The notes: generated by a model not told the origin, from the letters alone. 31,078 nucleotides of DNA from Massiliimalia sp050943535 (GCA_050943535.1 JBMNPJ010000017.1:1-31078); one strand, 5' to 3'; shown: positions 1 to 6,812, numbered from the stretch's first letter. Translations and numbers: made by a program.

Positions 1-298
1 TCACGCGGGCGTTGAAGGCCCGTGCAATCTGGTTGATGTTCACGCCGATTCGGTTCAATTCCATCAGCATCCGGTCGAGCTGCGGAGTGTCCGCAACGAC
101 CTCGTGCTCCGTGTGGGAACCGGCGGAGCCGTACAGCGCGCCACGCAGATAATTCGAGCGCGTGCGTCCGCCTCTCTTCCCATCCAAAAGGGCAAGCTCC
201 TCGGCGTTCATGCGCACCTGAATAACAGTCTCGCGACGGTCCTTCTTGTAGTGCTGGCGGGTCGCCTTGCCGCTTCTTTTCTCAACTTCTTTTGCCAT
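1..298 (-). CDS. mobC: MobC-like relaxosome accessory protein (C-terminus cut by window edge)
   Basis: Starts at ATG 296-298 behind an AAGGAGG site and is still open at base 1, giving 99 visible residues. The N-terminus is very basic. It is followed by a ribbon-helix-helix-like stretch (ETVIQVRMNAEE, about residues 23-34) and, at about residues 80-96, the motif RIGVNINQIARAFN, the hallmark 'GxNlNQiAr.lN' of the MobC/bacterial mobilization family (PF05713). Such proteins bind oriT and help the relaxase nick plasmid DNA for conjugative mobilization. The relaxase gene usually follows mobC directly and would lie beyond the left edge. An inverted-repeat zone just upstream (391-565) is a candidate oriT. 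Family assignment is firm; partner and substrate are inferred. Confidence 0.85.
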   Translation of the reverse strand, partial: MAKEVEKRSGKATRQHYKKDRRETVIQVRMNAEELALLDGKRGGRTRSNYLRGALYGSAGSHTEHEVVADTPQLDRMLMELNRIGVNINQIARAFNARV

Positions 299-390
299 GC
301 AAAACACCTCCTTGTTCTCAATCCAAATGCGATGCTCATTTCTCGTCGCACTTTGCTGCAATCTGCGAAACGGGGAAGGGAGCAAGCATT

Positions 391-565
391 GACCATGTAC
401 GTACAAAATGCGAATATCGCATTTTTCCCGCCATGGTCAGCTTGCGAGGGGGCGGCTCCGCCTCCCCCTTCGAACCCCCGAATTTGTCCCTTCTGATTCA
501 ACACGTTCTGTCCGACAGAACCACGCGACCGAATGTCGGACACGGGGACGACTCCCCATGTCCGA
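391..565. other. Nested inverted repeats between genes, candidate oriT
   Basis: The 281 bp gap between mobC and the next gene holds several inverted repeats. GACCATG (391-397) and CATGGTC (432-438) enclose AAATGCGA-ata-TCGCATTT (406-424). A GC-rich hairpin (GGCGG/CCGCC, 451-462) follows. TGTCCGACA (509-517) faces TGTCGGACA (534-542), and the latter can instead pair with TGTCCGA at 559-565 through a GGGGA/TCCCC stem (536-565), fully paired as minus-strand RNA when a U-G wobble is allowed. Origins of transfer lie typically just upstream of mobC and contain such repeats beside a nic site. I do not recognise a specific nic sequence, so oriT is inferred. The 536-565 hairpin may alternatively end the transcript of the gene at 580-921. 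Confidence 0.4.
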
Positions 566-579
566 ACCTCCGGCACGTT

Positions 580-921
580 TTAATCGAAGGGACGGCGCTC
601 GGGATTGAATCCCTCGACGCCGAGAGAACCGCGGTCGCCGTCCGAAGAATCGGCCTCGCCCGCAGGTTCGCGCACGACTGCGTTCGGGTCACCATCGGAA
701 GGATTTCCGCCGTTTCCATGTCCGGCGTCCCTGTGCAGTGTCTTGACGAACGCGAGCACCTCCTCGGCGGAACCCATTTCCTTCACTTCGGGGAAGACCG
801 CCACGAGGGCATCGGCGTACGCCTTAGTCTTCGCAGCCTGCTTCTCGCGGCGCAACTTCTTCGCCTGAGCCTCAAGCTCACGCGCCTTCTTGTCTATGTC
901 ATCGAATCTCTTGATAGCCAT
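580..921 (-). CDS. Hypothetical coiled-coil protein of a mobile element (113 aa)
   Basis: Family not recognised. ATG at 921 is preceded by AAGGAG at nine-base spacing; a TTG two codons earlier has no better site and was not used. Residues 1-35 are strongly charged and heptad-like (repeated Lys, Arg, Glu, Ala), suggesting a coiled coil. The last 45 residues are acidic, rich in Gly, Pro, Asp and Glu, and probably disordered. It lies 16 bp downstream of the membrane-protein gene and upstream of the oriT-like zone and mobC, so it is probably co-transcribed with the replication genes. A structural or regulatory role in replication or mobilization is possible but only positional. Confidence 0.6.
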   Translation of the reverse strand: MAIKRFDDIDKKARELEAQAKKLRREKQAAKTKAYADALVAVFPEVKEMGSAEEVLAFVKTLHRDAGHGNGGNPSDGDPNAVVREPAGEADSSDGDRGSLGVEGFNPERRPFD

Positions 922-937
922 AATCAATCACTCCTTA

Positions 938-1702
938 TCAATCTGAAATCGGCAAATTGCCGTACATCAAAATCGTTCCATTACCCAAATCTTCGATTAT
1001 CTCCTTCGGAGCGCTTTGTTCAATTCCCGGCGTACCTTCCAAATGGTCGAACATACCGTTCTGCAAAGAGAAATCAAACGCGAACCAGAGCAACAAACCG
1101 ATGACAATCACGCCAATGACGATTGCTCCCAGTTTGCCGTCAGACATAGGCGGCTTCACCTTGCCACCGTGTTTTGCCATGTTTGCTTGAATATAATCGT
1201 TATACATTTGCTGCTCGCTTGGCGTCAGACTTCCATGTTTCGCCTTCAGATTGAGTCTCGCAAACTCCCTTTCGGATATCCCGAGAACAGGATTCGCCGC
1301 AACGCTCCGATTAAATTTCGCTTCACCTGCTATCTCGGTCGTCGAATCAACGCCATGCACCATGTGCATATACTCGGCATACTCAGGGTCTTGCATCATC
1401 GCCTTCTGCTGTTTGAACTCTTCGTAAGACATTACGCGAGGCTGCTTTGACAACCGACACGCCATCGTCCCGCAAATGAAACTCGCAATCCATAGCACAA
1501 TGGGCAAGACGAAAACGCCCACAACGGCACATCCAAGGCCGATTCCTCCGACCGCGATGACTGTCGTTTGCTTGTTCGTGACACCACGAACAAGACCGAC
1601 AATGGAGCAAATCGCCCCGATGATGCCCGCCGCAATCAATGCGATGACGATTGCATAAATAGCGCCGGTCGCTCCCGCCAAAAATGAACCCAAATTACTC
1701 AT
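938..1702 (-). CDS. Small membrane protein of a mobile element, DUF4190-like N-terminus (254 aa)
   Basis: The ATG overlaps the end of the helicase gene by eight bases and has a TAAGGAGG site inside that gene, so translation is probably coupled. Two Gly/Ala/Ile-rich hydrophobic segments (about residues 11-38 and 47-76) resemble the paired helices of DUF4190-type proteins. A soluble, Met- and charge-rich middle (85-185) follows, then a third membrane segment (about 188-208) and a short acidic tail. The middle contains 'LKAKHGSLTPSEQQMYNDYI', reminiscent of short SHOCT-like linkers. Function unknown. Its fixed place behind the replication helicase hints at membrane anchoring of replication, entry exclusion or maintenance, none shown by sequence. 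Confidence 0.65.
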   Translation of the reverse strand: MSNLGSFLAGATGAIYAIVIALIAAGIIGAICSIVGLVRGVTNKQTTVIAVGGIGLGCAVVGVFVLPIVLWIASFICGTMACRLSKQPRVMSYEEFKQQKAMMQDPEYAEYMHMVHGVDSTTEIAGEAKFNRSVAANPVLGISEREFARLNLKAKHGSLTPSEQQMYNDYIQANMAKHGGKVKPPMSDGKLGAIVIGVIVIGLLLWFAFDFSLQNGMFDHLEGTPGIEQSAPKEIIEDLGNGTILMYGNLPISD

Positions 1703-3533
1703 ATTCTTTGTCCTCCTTATTTTCCAAATCTAATTTGCTGTTATCCGCCGTTCCGCCTGACACCATGTATGCCGGAACCGCCGCCGTCTTATCGCGAAGC
1801 AATCCGCGATAGCGCTCCTTCACCTCGGGCTGACATACACGCATCGGGTCGCTTCCCCGGTAGTCGTGATTCATCCAGTTGCGAAGCTCGTATTTGAGAA
1901 TCAGCGGCTCCGCGCAATCCATGTGCCCCTGCGAGCGAACTTGATTCTCCGTACACGACCATTCAGGCCATAACGGCATCAGAGCCTCAACGTCTTTCTT
2001 GAATCCGTACTTTCCAGTCGGACGACCCGAAGGCTGGTTCTTCTGCATCCACGACCGATAAAGGTCGTAGAAAAAGTCCCAAGGAAGCAAATCCCACGAC
2101 ACATTCGGAAGAATCTCCTCGCAGAACTGGCGAATCGGGTCGTTGTACGTCTTGAAATCCGCCAGCATGTCATTGCATGCCTGCGGGATGCTCAACTCGT
2201 AATAGTCCGTCTCGTACAGTACGTGATAGAGCACGTACTCAAGAACTTCCTTGCGATACAGATAGTCGTCCTTGATGTACTTGCGCTGTATCCCCTCGAA
2301 ACGCTTCTCGAACGGAATCACAAGCAAACGACGATACATCGACTCAGATTTGTCCTTGAGCTTCGGAAGCTCGTTCACGCACTGAATCATGAACCCACGG
2401 AATTTAACCGTCCTCGGGTCTTTGTACTTGCGATTTATCTGGAACGGGTCGCACGTGATTACCGACTTGAGCGCCGCGGCATCGTCCACGAACGTGCCCG
2501 TGTCGTTCTCATCGGTGATAATCGCAGATACACGGGTCAACGGTTCCAGCAGGAACTGCTGGGAGAACGCCTTCAGGGGCACCGAGGCCCAAGTTCCACG
2601 ACCGCAGAGGTTGCGAATCAGGGTACAAAGCGTTCCCTTGCCGTTGTTGCCGAGCGTCGAGTAGAACCACGCCGTCTTTTCCCAGCTCACGCCGGGACGA
2701 ATCGCAGCACCCGTGACCTCCCAGAGCAGGTCGACGATTTCGGGGTCGTCCGAAAGCTCGTCCATCCACGAGACCACATCCCAATCCGTACCGTCATCAT
2801 CGTTATGAATAATCGGATTTACAGCGTTCGGGACATAATCAACTTTTGACTTGCTCGTGAACACGTACTCAGGGTCGAACCCCAAGAGAATCTTGTTCTT
2901 GTAGTCGAAGATGCCGTTGTTCACCGGAATCAAGTCGCGGTCGGAACAGCGCTCGACCCGCTTGCAGATGGAACGCAGGATTGCGACCGTCTCGTCCACA
3001 CCTCGCAAGGACATCGTCTTGTCGTACGAGCGAATCAGACACTCCAGAGTCTCGTCTCGGGTGTCGTAGCATCCCTCGTTCTCGCCGTCGGTCTGGTAGA
3101 TTCCGATATCGAAATTCCCCTCGTTCTCGGCCTTGTTCCAGAGAATGCCCACGCCGTGGTGCAACTCCCTGACCAGAATCGCAATCTGCAAAGGGTGAAG
3201 CGCCGTCAGACGGCGATAGCGCGCCTCCGGTTTCTTCGCATCGGGATAACGCTCGCTCTTCTTAGCGGTCGCAGGCACGTTCTCATCCGGACGCCCCAAG
3301 TTGTACTTCTCGATGCAATCGTTCGTTATTTCAAGCAACTCGACCTTGACAGTCGAGAAATCAGGCGACAAATCTGCATCGATATCCGACAGATACGCCA
3401 GCGTCACGGCCTCAAGCAGGTCGTCGTACGCTATGGATTGACTTTCGCACATATCTGTGATATCATTTATACAGTTGTTAGGTACCGTCCCGTAAGCGTC
3501 GCCAGCGCCGGGGCGGTTTTCTTTTTGCCTCAT
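1695..3533 (-). CDS. P4/D5-type superfamily 3 replication helicase (612 aa)
   Basis: A phage/plasmid 'primase C-terminal' replication protein. The SF3 helicase core is clear: Walker A GNNGKGT at about residues 295-301, Walker B-like AIITDEND at about 338-345, sensor region QCVNELP at about 384-390, and MYRRLLVIPFEKRF with the arginine motif at about 399-413. The conserved D5_N-type region precedes it (about 200-290, e.g. IPVNNGIFD). The N-terminal 110 residues show no zinc finger or recognisable catalytic primase motif, so this looks like a helicase/initiator rather than a full primase-helicase. ATG at 3533 has AAGGAGGTGAGGTT ahead of it. It lies just downstream of the excisionase-like gene, and repeats at 4277-4663 are its likely binding region. 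Family is certain; role in replicating the excised circle is inferred. Confidence 0.88.
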   Translation of the reverse strand: MRQKENRPGAGDAYGTVPNNCINDITDMCESQSIAYDDLLEAVTLAYLSDIDADLSPDFSTVKVELLEITNDCIEKYNLGRPDENVPATAKKSERYPDAKKPEARYRRLTALHPLQIAILVRELHHGVGILWNKAENEGNFDIGIYQTDGENEGCYDTRDETLECLIRSYDKTMSLRGVDETVAILRSICKRVERCSDRDLIPVNNGIFDYKNKILLGFDPEYVFTSKSKVDYVPNAVNPIIHNDDDGTDWDVVSWMDELSDDPEIVDLLWEVTGAAIRPGVSWEKTAWFYSTLGNNGKGTLCTLIRNLCGRGTWASVPLKAFSQQFLLEPLTRVSAIITDENDTGTFVDDAAALKSVITCDPFQINRKYKDPRTVKFRGFMIQCVNELPKLKDKSESMYRRLLVIPFEKRFEGIQRKYIKDDYLYRKEVLEYVLYHVLYETDYYELSIPQACNDMLADFKTYNDPIRQFCEEILPNVSWDLLPWDFFYDLYRSWMQKNQPSGRPTGKYGFKKDVEALMPLWPEWSCTENQVRSQGHMDCAEPLILKYELRNWMNHDYRGSDPMRVCQPEVKERYRGLLRDKTAAVPAYMVSGGTADNSKLDLENKEDKEYE

Positions 3534-3545
3534 AACCTCACCTCC

Positions 3546-3824
3546 TTAATGAATCCCGTGAGACACCAGATATTTCTCGAACGTCTCGCGGTGAATACGG
3601 CGACTTCGAATCGTGTCAGTCATCACTACGAAGTCCGCGTCATCGGCCTTCATCAGCGAACGCACGCGCCCGATTCCTATTTCGAACAGGGTCGACGCCT
3701 CGGCACTCGTCAGGAACGGCTTCGCTTTCAGAGCCGTGATGTAGGCCGCGTATTCCTCCATCGTCAGCTCGCTCCCGCCGAGAATCTTCTTCGTGAACCC
3801 CTTCTTCTGTTTTGCATTTGCCAT
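3546..3824 (-). CDS. xis: Tn916-Xis-like excisionase / winged-helix DNA-binding protein (92 aa)
   Basis: The ATG at 3824 has AGGAGG seven bases upstream; the longer open frame starting at 3884 would run through the terminator hairpin and has no ribosome site. From about residue 38 the protein reads FLTSAEASTLFEIGIGRVRS, then an acidic turn, VVMTDTIRSRRIHRETFEKYL. This is the layout of Tn916-type excisionases and MerR-like winged helices: a helix-turn-helix, a wing, and a final recognition-supporting helix. Such proteins bend DNA at the element ends to drive excision and can act as regulators. It is the first gene after the structured leader RNA and 12 bp ahead of the helicase gene. No integrase adjoins it here, so a purely regulatory role remains possible. 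Confidence 0.7.
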   Translation of the reverse strand: MANAKQKKGFTKKILGGSELTMEEYAAYITALKAKPFLTSAEASTLFEIGIGRVRSLMKADDADFVVMTDTIRSRRIHRETFEKYLVSHGIH

Positions 3825-3856
3825 AAAGCAACCTCCTTTTTCCTGCCTATAAACGC

Positions 3857-3908
3857 AAAAAAGCGGCGAACCAGAATCCAGCAATCAAGCTGAAATCTGA
3901 TTCGCCGC
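3857..3908 (-). terminator. Strong intrinsic terminator in the leader of the xis-rep operon
   Basis: Arms GCGGCGAA (3901-3908) and TTCGCCGC (3863-3870) continue inwards with about eleven more pairs and a single mismatch around a six-base loop, followed by TTTTTT (3857-3862 on the minus strand). It ends the leader RNA immediately before the xis ribosome site. Confidence 0.85.
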
Positions 3909-4100
3909 TCGTCACGTTCGTGCGATTTCCGTCCTATTCGGACGGGTAGACGCTGTTGCCATCCCGTATCGGCTCGTCAGACCGATGCAGTTTCGAGGGC
4001 GGACCCTCATCGGCTTCCTCCCGAGCCTAAGGCTCGGTCTCGGATAGGCTCACGTCGGTATATCCCGGCCGCTATCCATCGGCAATCATGTCGCGAATAT
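3857..4100 (-). ncRNA. Long structured leader RNA / candidate attenuator upstream of xis-rep
   Basis: A minus-strand promoter (4107-4135) would start a roughly 245 nt RNA that is almost all foldable. Stems seen: GGATAGC/GCCTATCC (4042-4077, with an inner CGG/CCG), CCGAGCC-tta-GGCTCGG (4021-4037), CCGATGAGGG...CCCTC...ATCGG (3982-4013), CCGTCC-gaata-GGACGG (3929-3945), then a stem of about 20 bp with loop TTGATT and six U (3857-3908). That terminator sits only 33 bases before the xis start codon, with no room for another promoter, so xis-rep expression should depend on readthrough. No known riboswitch, T-box or plasmid copy-control RNA was recognised. Confidence 0.6.
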
Positions 4101-4106
4101 ATGGAT

Positions 4107-4135
4107 ATTATACAACATGAAATGACGGAAAGCAA
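4107..4135 (-). promoter_or_regulatory. Promoter of the structured leader / xis-rep operon
   Basis: Minus strand TTGCTT (4130-4135), 17 base spacer, TATAAT (4107-4112). Predicted start about 4100. This is the best sigma-A-like promoter in the element and faces the leader RNA. Confidence 0.7.
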
Positions 4136-4276
4136 TAGCAAACGTCATATAATTGCAGGTCAGGGGCTTGTCCGACGCTGTTTCCCGCCATAAATGAGCG
4201 GAAATATCGAAGAAAAATGTTTCATCCCAAAAATCGCCGTACGGAGGAGGAGGGCGGATTGATGCATCGAATGCCT

Positions 4277-4663
4277 TGTCTCAACTTTTTTGAGACACCT
4301 TTTTCCCGCATAGAATCGGGCCTCCAGCCCGATTCTCAAAATCCTGTCTCAAACTCAATTTCAAGTTTGTGCACCCTATTTCTCGCATAGAATCGAGCTT
4401 CCCCGGCGACTGTCTCAAAATCTCAACTTTTTTCGAACCCTTTATATATAGGGTATAGGGATATATATATATTTACCCCCTATATATGGTTTAAGAAAAG
4501 TTGAGATTGTGAGATGAACAAGATAGAAGCCCCGGTTTAAGCGGGTTTTACCTGTCTCAAACTCATTTTCAATGTTGAGACGACTTTTTGAAAATCGCCC
4601 GGGACGCCCCGGTTTAAGCGGGTTTTACCTGTCTCAAAAATGTTGAGACAGACTTTTGAGACA
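4277..4663. repeat. Iteron-like repeats with AT-rich core, candidate replication origin
   Basis: The octamer TGTCTCAA or its complement TTGAGACA occurs at 4277, 4290 (-), 4345, 4411, 4553, 4630, 4643 (-) and 4656 (-), with near copies such as TTGAGACG about 4575. A 33 bp exact direct repeat, beginning GCCCCGGTTTAAGCGGG, lies at 4529-4561 and 4606-4638, each ending in the octamer. Two copies of CGCATAGAATCG (about 4308 and 4384) precede further octamers. Between the groups is an AT-rich tract (about 4441-4492, alternating TATATA). Iterons beside an AT-rich unwinding region and a P4/D5-type initiator helicase form the standard plasmid-origin arrangement. The role is inferred from layout. Bases 4140-4276 and 4664-4760 hold no gene. 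Confidence 0.6.
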
Positions 4664-4793
4664 AAGAACTATGCGACCTCTAAAATCCGTCACCTTCCCC
4701 ACGTACCCAGTCCATAAAGCGCATCGAGCGAAGCGAGATGCAGGTTGCGCTCCCACATCCTCCTCAAAACGCCTCAGAAGCGTTTTAAGGCAC

Positions 4794-4831
4794 AAAAAAA
4801 GCCCGAGGGGTACACGAGTACCCCAACGGGC
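4794..4831 (-). terminator. Intrinsic terminator
   Basis: Interrupted stem GCCCG/CGGGC plus GGGGTAC-TCGT-GTACCCC, followed on the minus strand by seven T (4794-4800). It could isolate the origin region from tmRNA transcription. A weaker AAAACGC/GCGTTTT hairpin lies at 4766-4786. Confidence 0.7.
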
Positions 4832-4880
4832 TTAAAACGTCTTAAAACGCAAATTATGGCGTTTCACATCAATACAAACG

Positions 4881-4908
4881 AAAAGGGGACGCCCTAAAGG
4901 GCATCCCC
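4881..4908 (-). terminator. Terminator downstream of tmRNA
   Basis: GGGGATGCCC-TTTA-GGGCGTCCCC followed by TTTTCG on the minus strand, 60 bases beyond the tmRNA 3' end. The stem is fully paired only as minus-strand RNA (a U-G wobble; it becomes a C/A mismatch on the other strand), which shows its orientation. Confidence 0.7.
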
Positions 4909-4967
4909 AAATCTATACACAAGCGCGAACTCATTCCTGTAAAAGAAAAGTTCGACGCTTCCTCTTC

Positions 4968-5354
4968 TGGTGGAGGCGAGGAGAGTCGAACTCCTGTCCG
5001 AAAAACTTTTCCTTCCGCTTTCTACGAGTGTATCCTGTTGTTTTAAAATCCCTCTGCGGTCACACAACCGGCAAAGCAGCTGCAGAGGTACTCCCAGTCA
5101 GTCCTTAACCGGGTCGGGATGCCCCCGGCTAATGTTCACCGCTAAATTTGACGCTGGCGGCCGAGCGCGGTAATCAGCCGGCAGCGGACAGCAAAATTAA
5201 ATTATGCTGCGCAAAGTCCTGTAAAGTTGTTCATAGCAACAACTTTGTTGGAATTATTTTTAGCGTTTATATTTAAGTGCGACTTTTAAAGTGTTTTCGC
5301 CCACACTACTCGCTTACAGAAGTTCCAGTTCCCCGTCGAAACCTTTACGCCCCC
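4968..5354 (-). ncRNA. ssrA: tmRNA (transfer-messenger RNA)
   Basis: Rescues stalled ribosomes with SmpB by acting as alanyl-tRNA and then as a short mRNA. The 5' end GGGGGCG (5348-5354) pairs with CGCCUCC before A-CCA at 4968, with the G3-U70 wobble that marks alanine identity. The T-arm GGAGTTCGACTCTCC and the conserved 5' TTTCGACGGGG are present. The tag frame starts after the conserved ACTTAAATATAAAC, at GCT 5262-5264, and stops at TAA 5202-5204. It encodes 20 residues beginning AKNNSN and ending GLCAA. The length of 387 nt fits the one-piece Firmicute form. The 3' half borders the mobile element, so it is the presumed attachment site. Confidence 0.95.
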
Positions 5355-5356
5355 AT

Positions 5357-5407
5357 AATGTTCCGGATAGGATCTAACATCCTATACCCGGAATTTATTT
5401 TATCACA
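5357..5407 (-). promoter_or_regulatory. tmRNA upstream region: extended -10 promoter and hairpin
   Basis: TGTGATAAAAT (-10 at 5397-5402 with an upstream TG) lies 43 bases before the mature tmRNA. Between them is a hairpin CCGGGTATAGGAT-gttag-ATCCTAT-CCGG (about 5358-5386), which may end esterase transcripts or be trimmed by RNase P together with the leader. Confidence 0.5.
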
Positions 5408-5418
5408 TGAATGAAATC

Positions 5419-6270
5419 TTATCCTTTAAGTACCTGATCAAAATCCCGGATCCAGTTTGCAGCCAGATCAATCCATCCCTGACAGTGCGGCAGAATATTT
5501 CCGCCTTCCCGGTTATGGGTTTCCCTGTTGGCTAACCCCAGTCCGTGAGGTCCATAAGGATAAATATGCATTTCCAAAGGAATGTGGTGTTCTCTTAAAG
5601 CCATGGCAAACATCAGGCTGTTTTCTACCGGCACAGCGTCATCAGTATAGGTGTGCCACAAAAATACCGGAACGGTATCCCCGCTCACCTGCTTTTCCAT
5701 GGACAAAGAATCTGCCAGCTTCTCTTCCTGATCTCCCAACAGTGCCCGGAAAGAACCTCTGTGGGCAAATTCATTGGAAGTAATCACCGGATAATTCAAA
5801 ATCATGCCAGCAGGACGAACCTGCTCAGGAGAAAGACCTAGCGGCTTCCACACCCGCTCCTGATTCCAAAAACATCCCAGCGTACACGCTAAGTGTCCGC
5901 CTGCAGAAAATCCGGAAATAAACACCCGGTCAGGATCCACATGCCACTCCTTGGCATGTGCTTTTACTAAGGACACACAGTATGCCAGCTCCAAAAGCGC
6001 TGCCGGAAACCGGGCAGGTGCCACGCTGTACCGAAGGATAAACGCCTGGTAACCCCGGGCATTCAGCTGAATAGCCACTGCTTCTGCTTCTCGGTCAGAG
6101 GTAAACTCATAGCCTCCTCCGGGGCAGATCACCACCGCCGGACGAACTCGATCAGCATTAATTTCCGGAAAGTTATCCAAAACATAGGTATAAAGCTTTG
6201 GCTTATATCCACCGTTGTCTGCATTCATTGCTTTATAGTCCAGATTCAGATCAATTACCTGATGTATCAT
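5419..6270 (-). CDS. Alpha/beta hydrolase, acetyl-esterase / xylanase-esterase-like (283 aa)
   Basis: A cytosolic serine esterase of the Aes/BD-FAE type, members of which remove acetyl or feruloyl groups from sugars. PGGGYEFTSDREAEAVA at about residues 50-66 is the oxyanion-hole region (HGG-type, with Pro for His). GFSAG at about 120-124 holds the nucleophile Ser122, DDAVPVENS carries the acid, and GPHGLGL the catalytic His. No signal peptide. ATG 6270 follows GAGGG at six bases; the GTG one codon upstream was rejected. It lies 29 bp behind smpB and just ahead of tmRNA on the same strand, so it may share the smpB transcript. The true substrate cannot be told from sequence. Confidence 0.85.
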   Translation of the reverse strand: MIHQVIDLNLDYKAMNADNGGYKPKLYTYVLDNFPEINADRVRPAVVICPGGGYEFTSDREAEAVAIQLNARGYQAFILRYSVAPARFPAALLELAYCVSLVKAHAKEWHVDPDRVFISGFSAGGHLACTLGCFWNQERVWKPLGLSPEQVRPAGMILNYPVITSNEFAHRGSFRALLGDQEEKLADSLSMEKQVSGDTVPVFLWHTYTDDAVPVENSLMFAMALREHHIPLEMHIYPYGPHGLGLANRETHNREGGNILPHCQGWIDLAANWIRDFDQVLKG

Positions 6271-6299
6271 CACTATCCCTCGATTCCTTTGACCAAATA

Positions 6300-6764
6300 T
6301 CAGCGCATCCGCTGTTTCATCGCACGGTCAATTTCCCGTTTGGCATCTCGTTTTGCAATATCTGCCCGCTTGTCATGCAGCTGTTTCCCTTTACAGAGAC
6401 CCACCTGCAGTTTCACACGGGAGCCTTTCAAATACATGGAAATGGGAATCAGGGTATATCCATCCTGTTTTACCAGTCCCAAAAGGCGCATGATTTCCTT
6501 TTTATGCATTAACAGTTTGCGCACCCGAAAGGGATCACGGTTAAAGATATTCCCCTTTTCGTAAGGACTGATATGCATGCCTTTGACAAACAGCTCTCCG
6601 TTGTCAATGCTGCACCAGCTGTCTTTCAGATTGACGCCGCCCTGACGGATGGACTTTACTTCTGTTCCAACCAGCTCAATCCCTGCTTCAAAAGATTCCA
6701 CAATAAAATAGTCGTGCTTAGCCTTTTTATTCATGGCAATATTTTTTATGCTTTGCTGCGCCAC
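6300..6764 (-). CDS. smpB: SsrA-binding protein SmpB (154 aa)
   Basis: Binds tmRNA and positions it in the A site of stalled ribosomes for trans-translation. The OB-fold is recognisable: HDYFIVESFEAGIELVGTEV, SIRQGGVNLKDSW, LFVKGMHISPY and RKLLMHKKEI. The basic tail ending DRAMKQRMR is the part that mimics codon-anticodon pairing. GTG at 6764 is chosen because AAGGGGGG sits seven bases upstream and the length then matches the family; ATG at 6791 has no ribosome site. The partner tmRNA gene lies one gene downstream, a common Firmicute linkage. An extended -10 (TGATATACT, 6802-6810) lies just upstream. Confidence 0.96.
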   Translation of the reverse strand: MAQQSIKNIAMNKKAKHDYFIVESFEAGIELVGTEVKSIRQGGVNLKDSWCSIDNGELFVKGMHISPYEKGNIFNRDPFRVRKLLMHKKEIMRLLGLVKQDGYTLIPISMYLKGSRVKLQVGLCKGKQLHDKRADIAKRDAKREIDRAMKQRMR

Positions 6765-6801
6765 TCTGATTCCCCCCTTGTCCGCAAACATTTACTTTAA
6801 T

Positions 6802-6812
6802 AGTATATCACA
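6802..6812 (-). promoter_or_regulatory. smpB promoter (extended -10)
   Basis: CTGTGATATACT on the minus strand, with TATACT at 6802-6807 and an upstream TG. No good -35 at 17 bases; TTGACA lies only eight bases upstream. Confidence 0.5.

Larger units (their letters stand above)
1..4967. mobile_element. Integrated mobilizable element, right portion (left end outside window)
   Basis: Every gene here is on the minus strand and belongs to plasmid or integrative-element families: a Tn916-Xis-like protein, a P4/D5-type helicase and a MobC-like relaxosome protein, together with an iteron-like repeat region and an oriT-like inverted-repeat zone. Codon choice is visibly richer in CGC, CTC and GAG than in the chromosomal genes to the right. 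The block stops where the 3' end of the tmRNA gene begins (4968), and ssrA 3' ends are a known target of tyrosine recombinases. No integrase, relaxase or duplicated att sequence is visible, so the exact boundary, and whether 4835-4967 is element or host, is inferred. It is most likely an integrative mobilizable element; an integrated plasmid is the alternative. Confidence 0.72.

Noticed and set aside
292..1104. Long open frame of 270 codons on the plus strand
   Set aside because: It is antisense to two element genes with good ribosome sites and family-like sequence, and it crosses the oriT-like repeats; no start signal of its own.
2223..2849. Open frame of 208 codons on the plus strand
   Set aside because: Complement of the well-supported SF3 helicase core; composition is Arg/His-rich as expected of a shadow frame.
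3156..3893. Open frame of 245 codons on the plus strand
   Set aside because: Antisense to helicase and Xis-like genes and to the terminator hairpin; no ribosome site.
3982..4013. Hammerhead-ribozyme-like core (CCGATGAGGG...CCCTCGAAAC) in the leader RNA
   Set aside because: The invariant CUGAUGA is CCGAUGA, extra bases separate the stem from GAAA, and CCGAU pairs with AUCGG instead, giving an ordinary bulged hairpin.
4277..4663. CRISPR array
   Set aside because: Repeats are short, in both orientations and irregularly spaced; no regular spacer length and no cas genes.
4970..5173. Open frame of 67 codons on the plus strand
   Set aside because: Lies wholly inside the tmRNA gene on the opposite strand.
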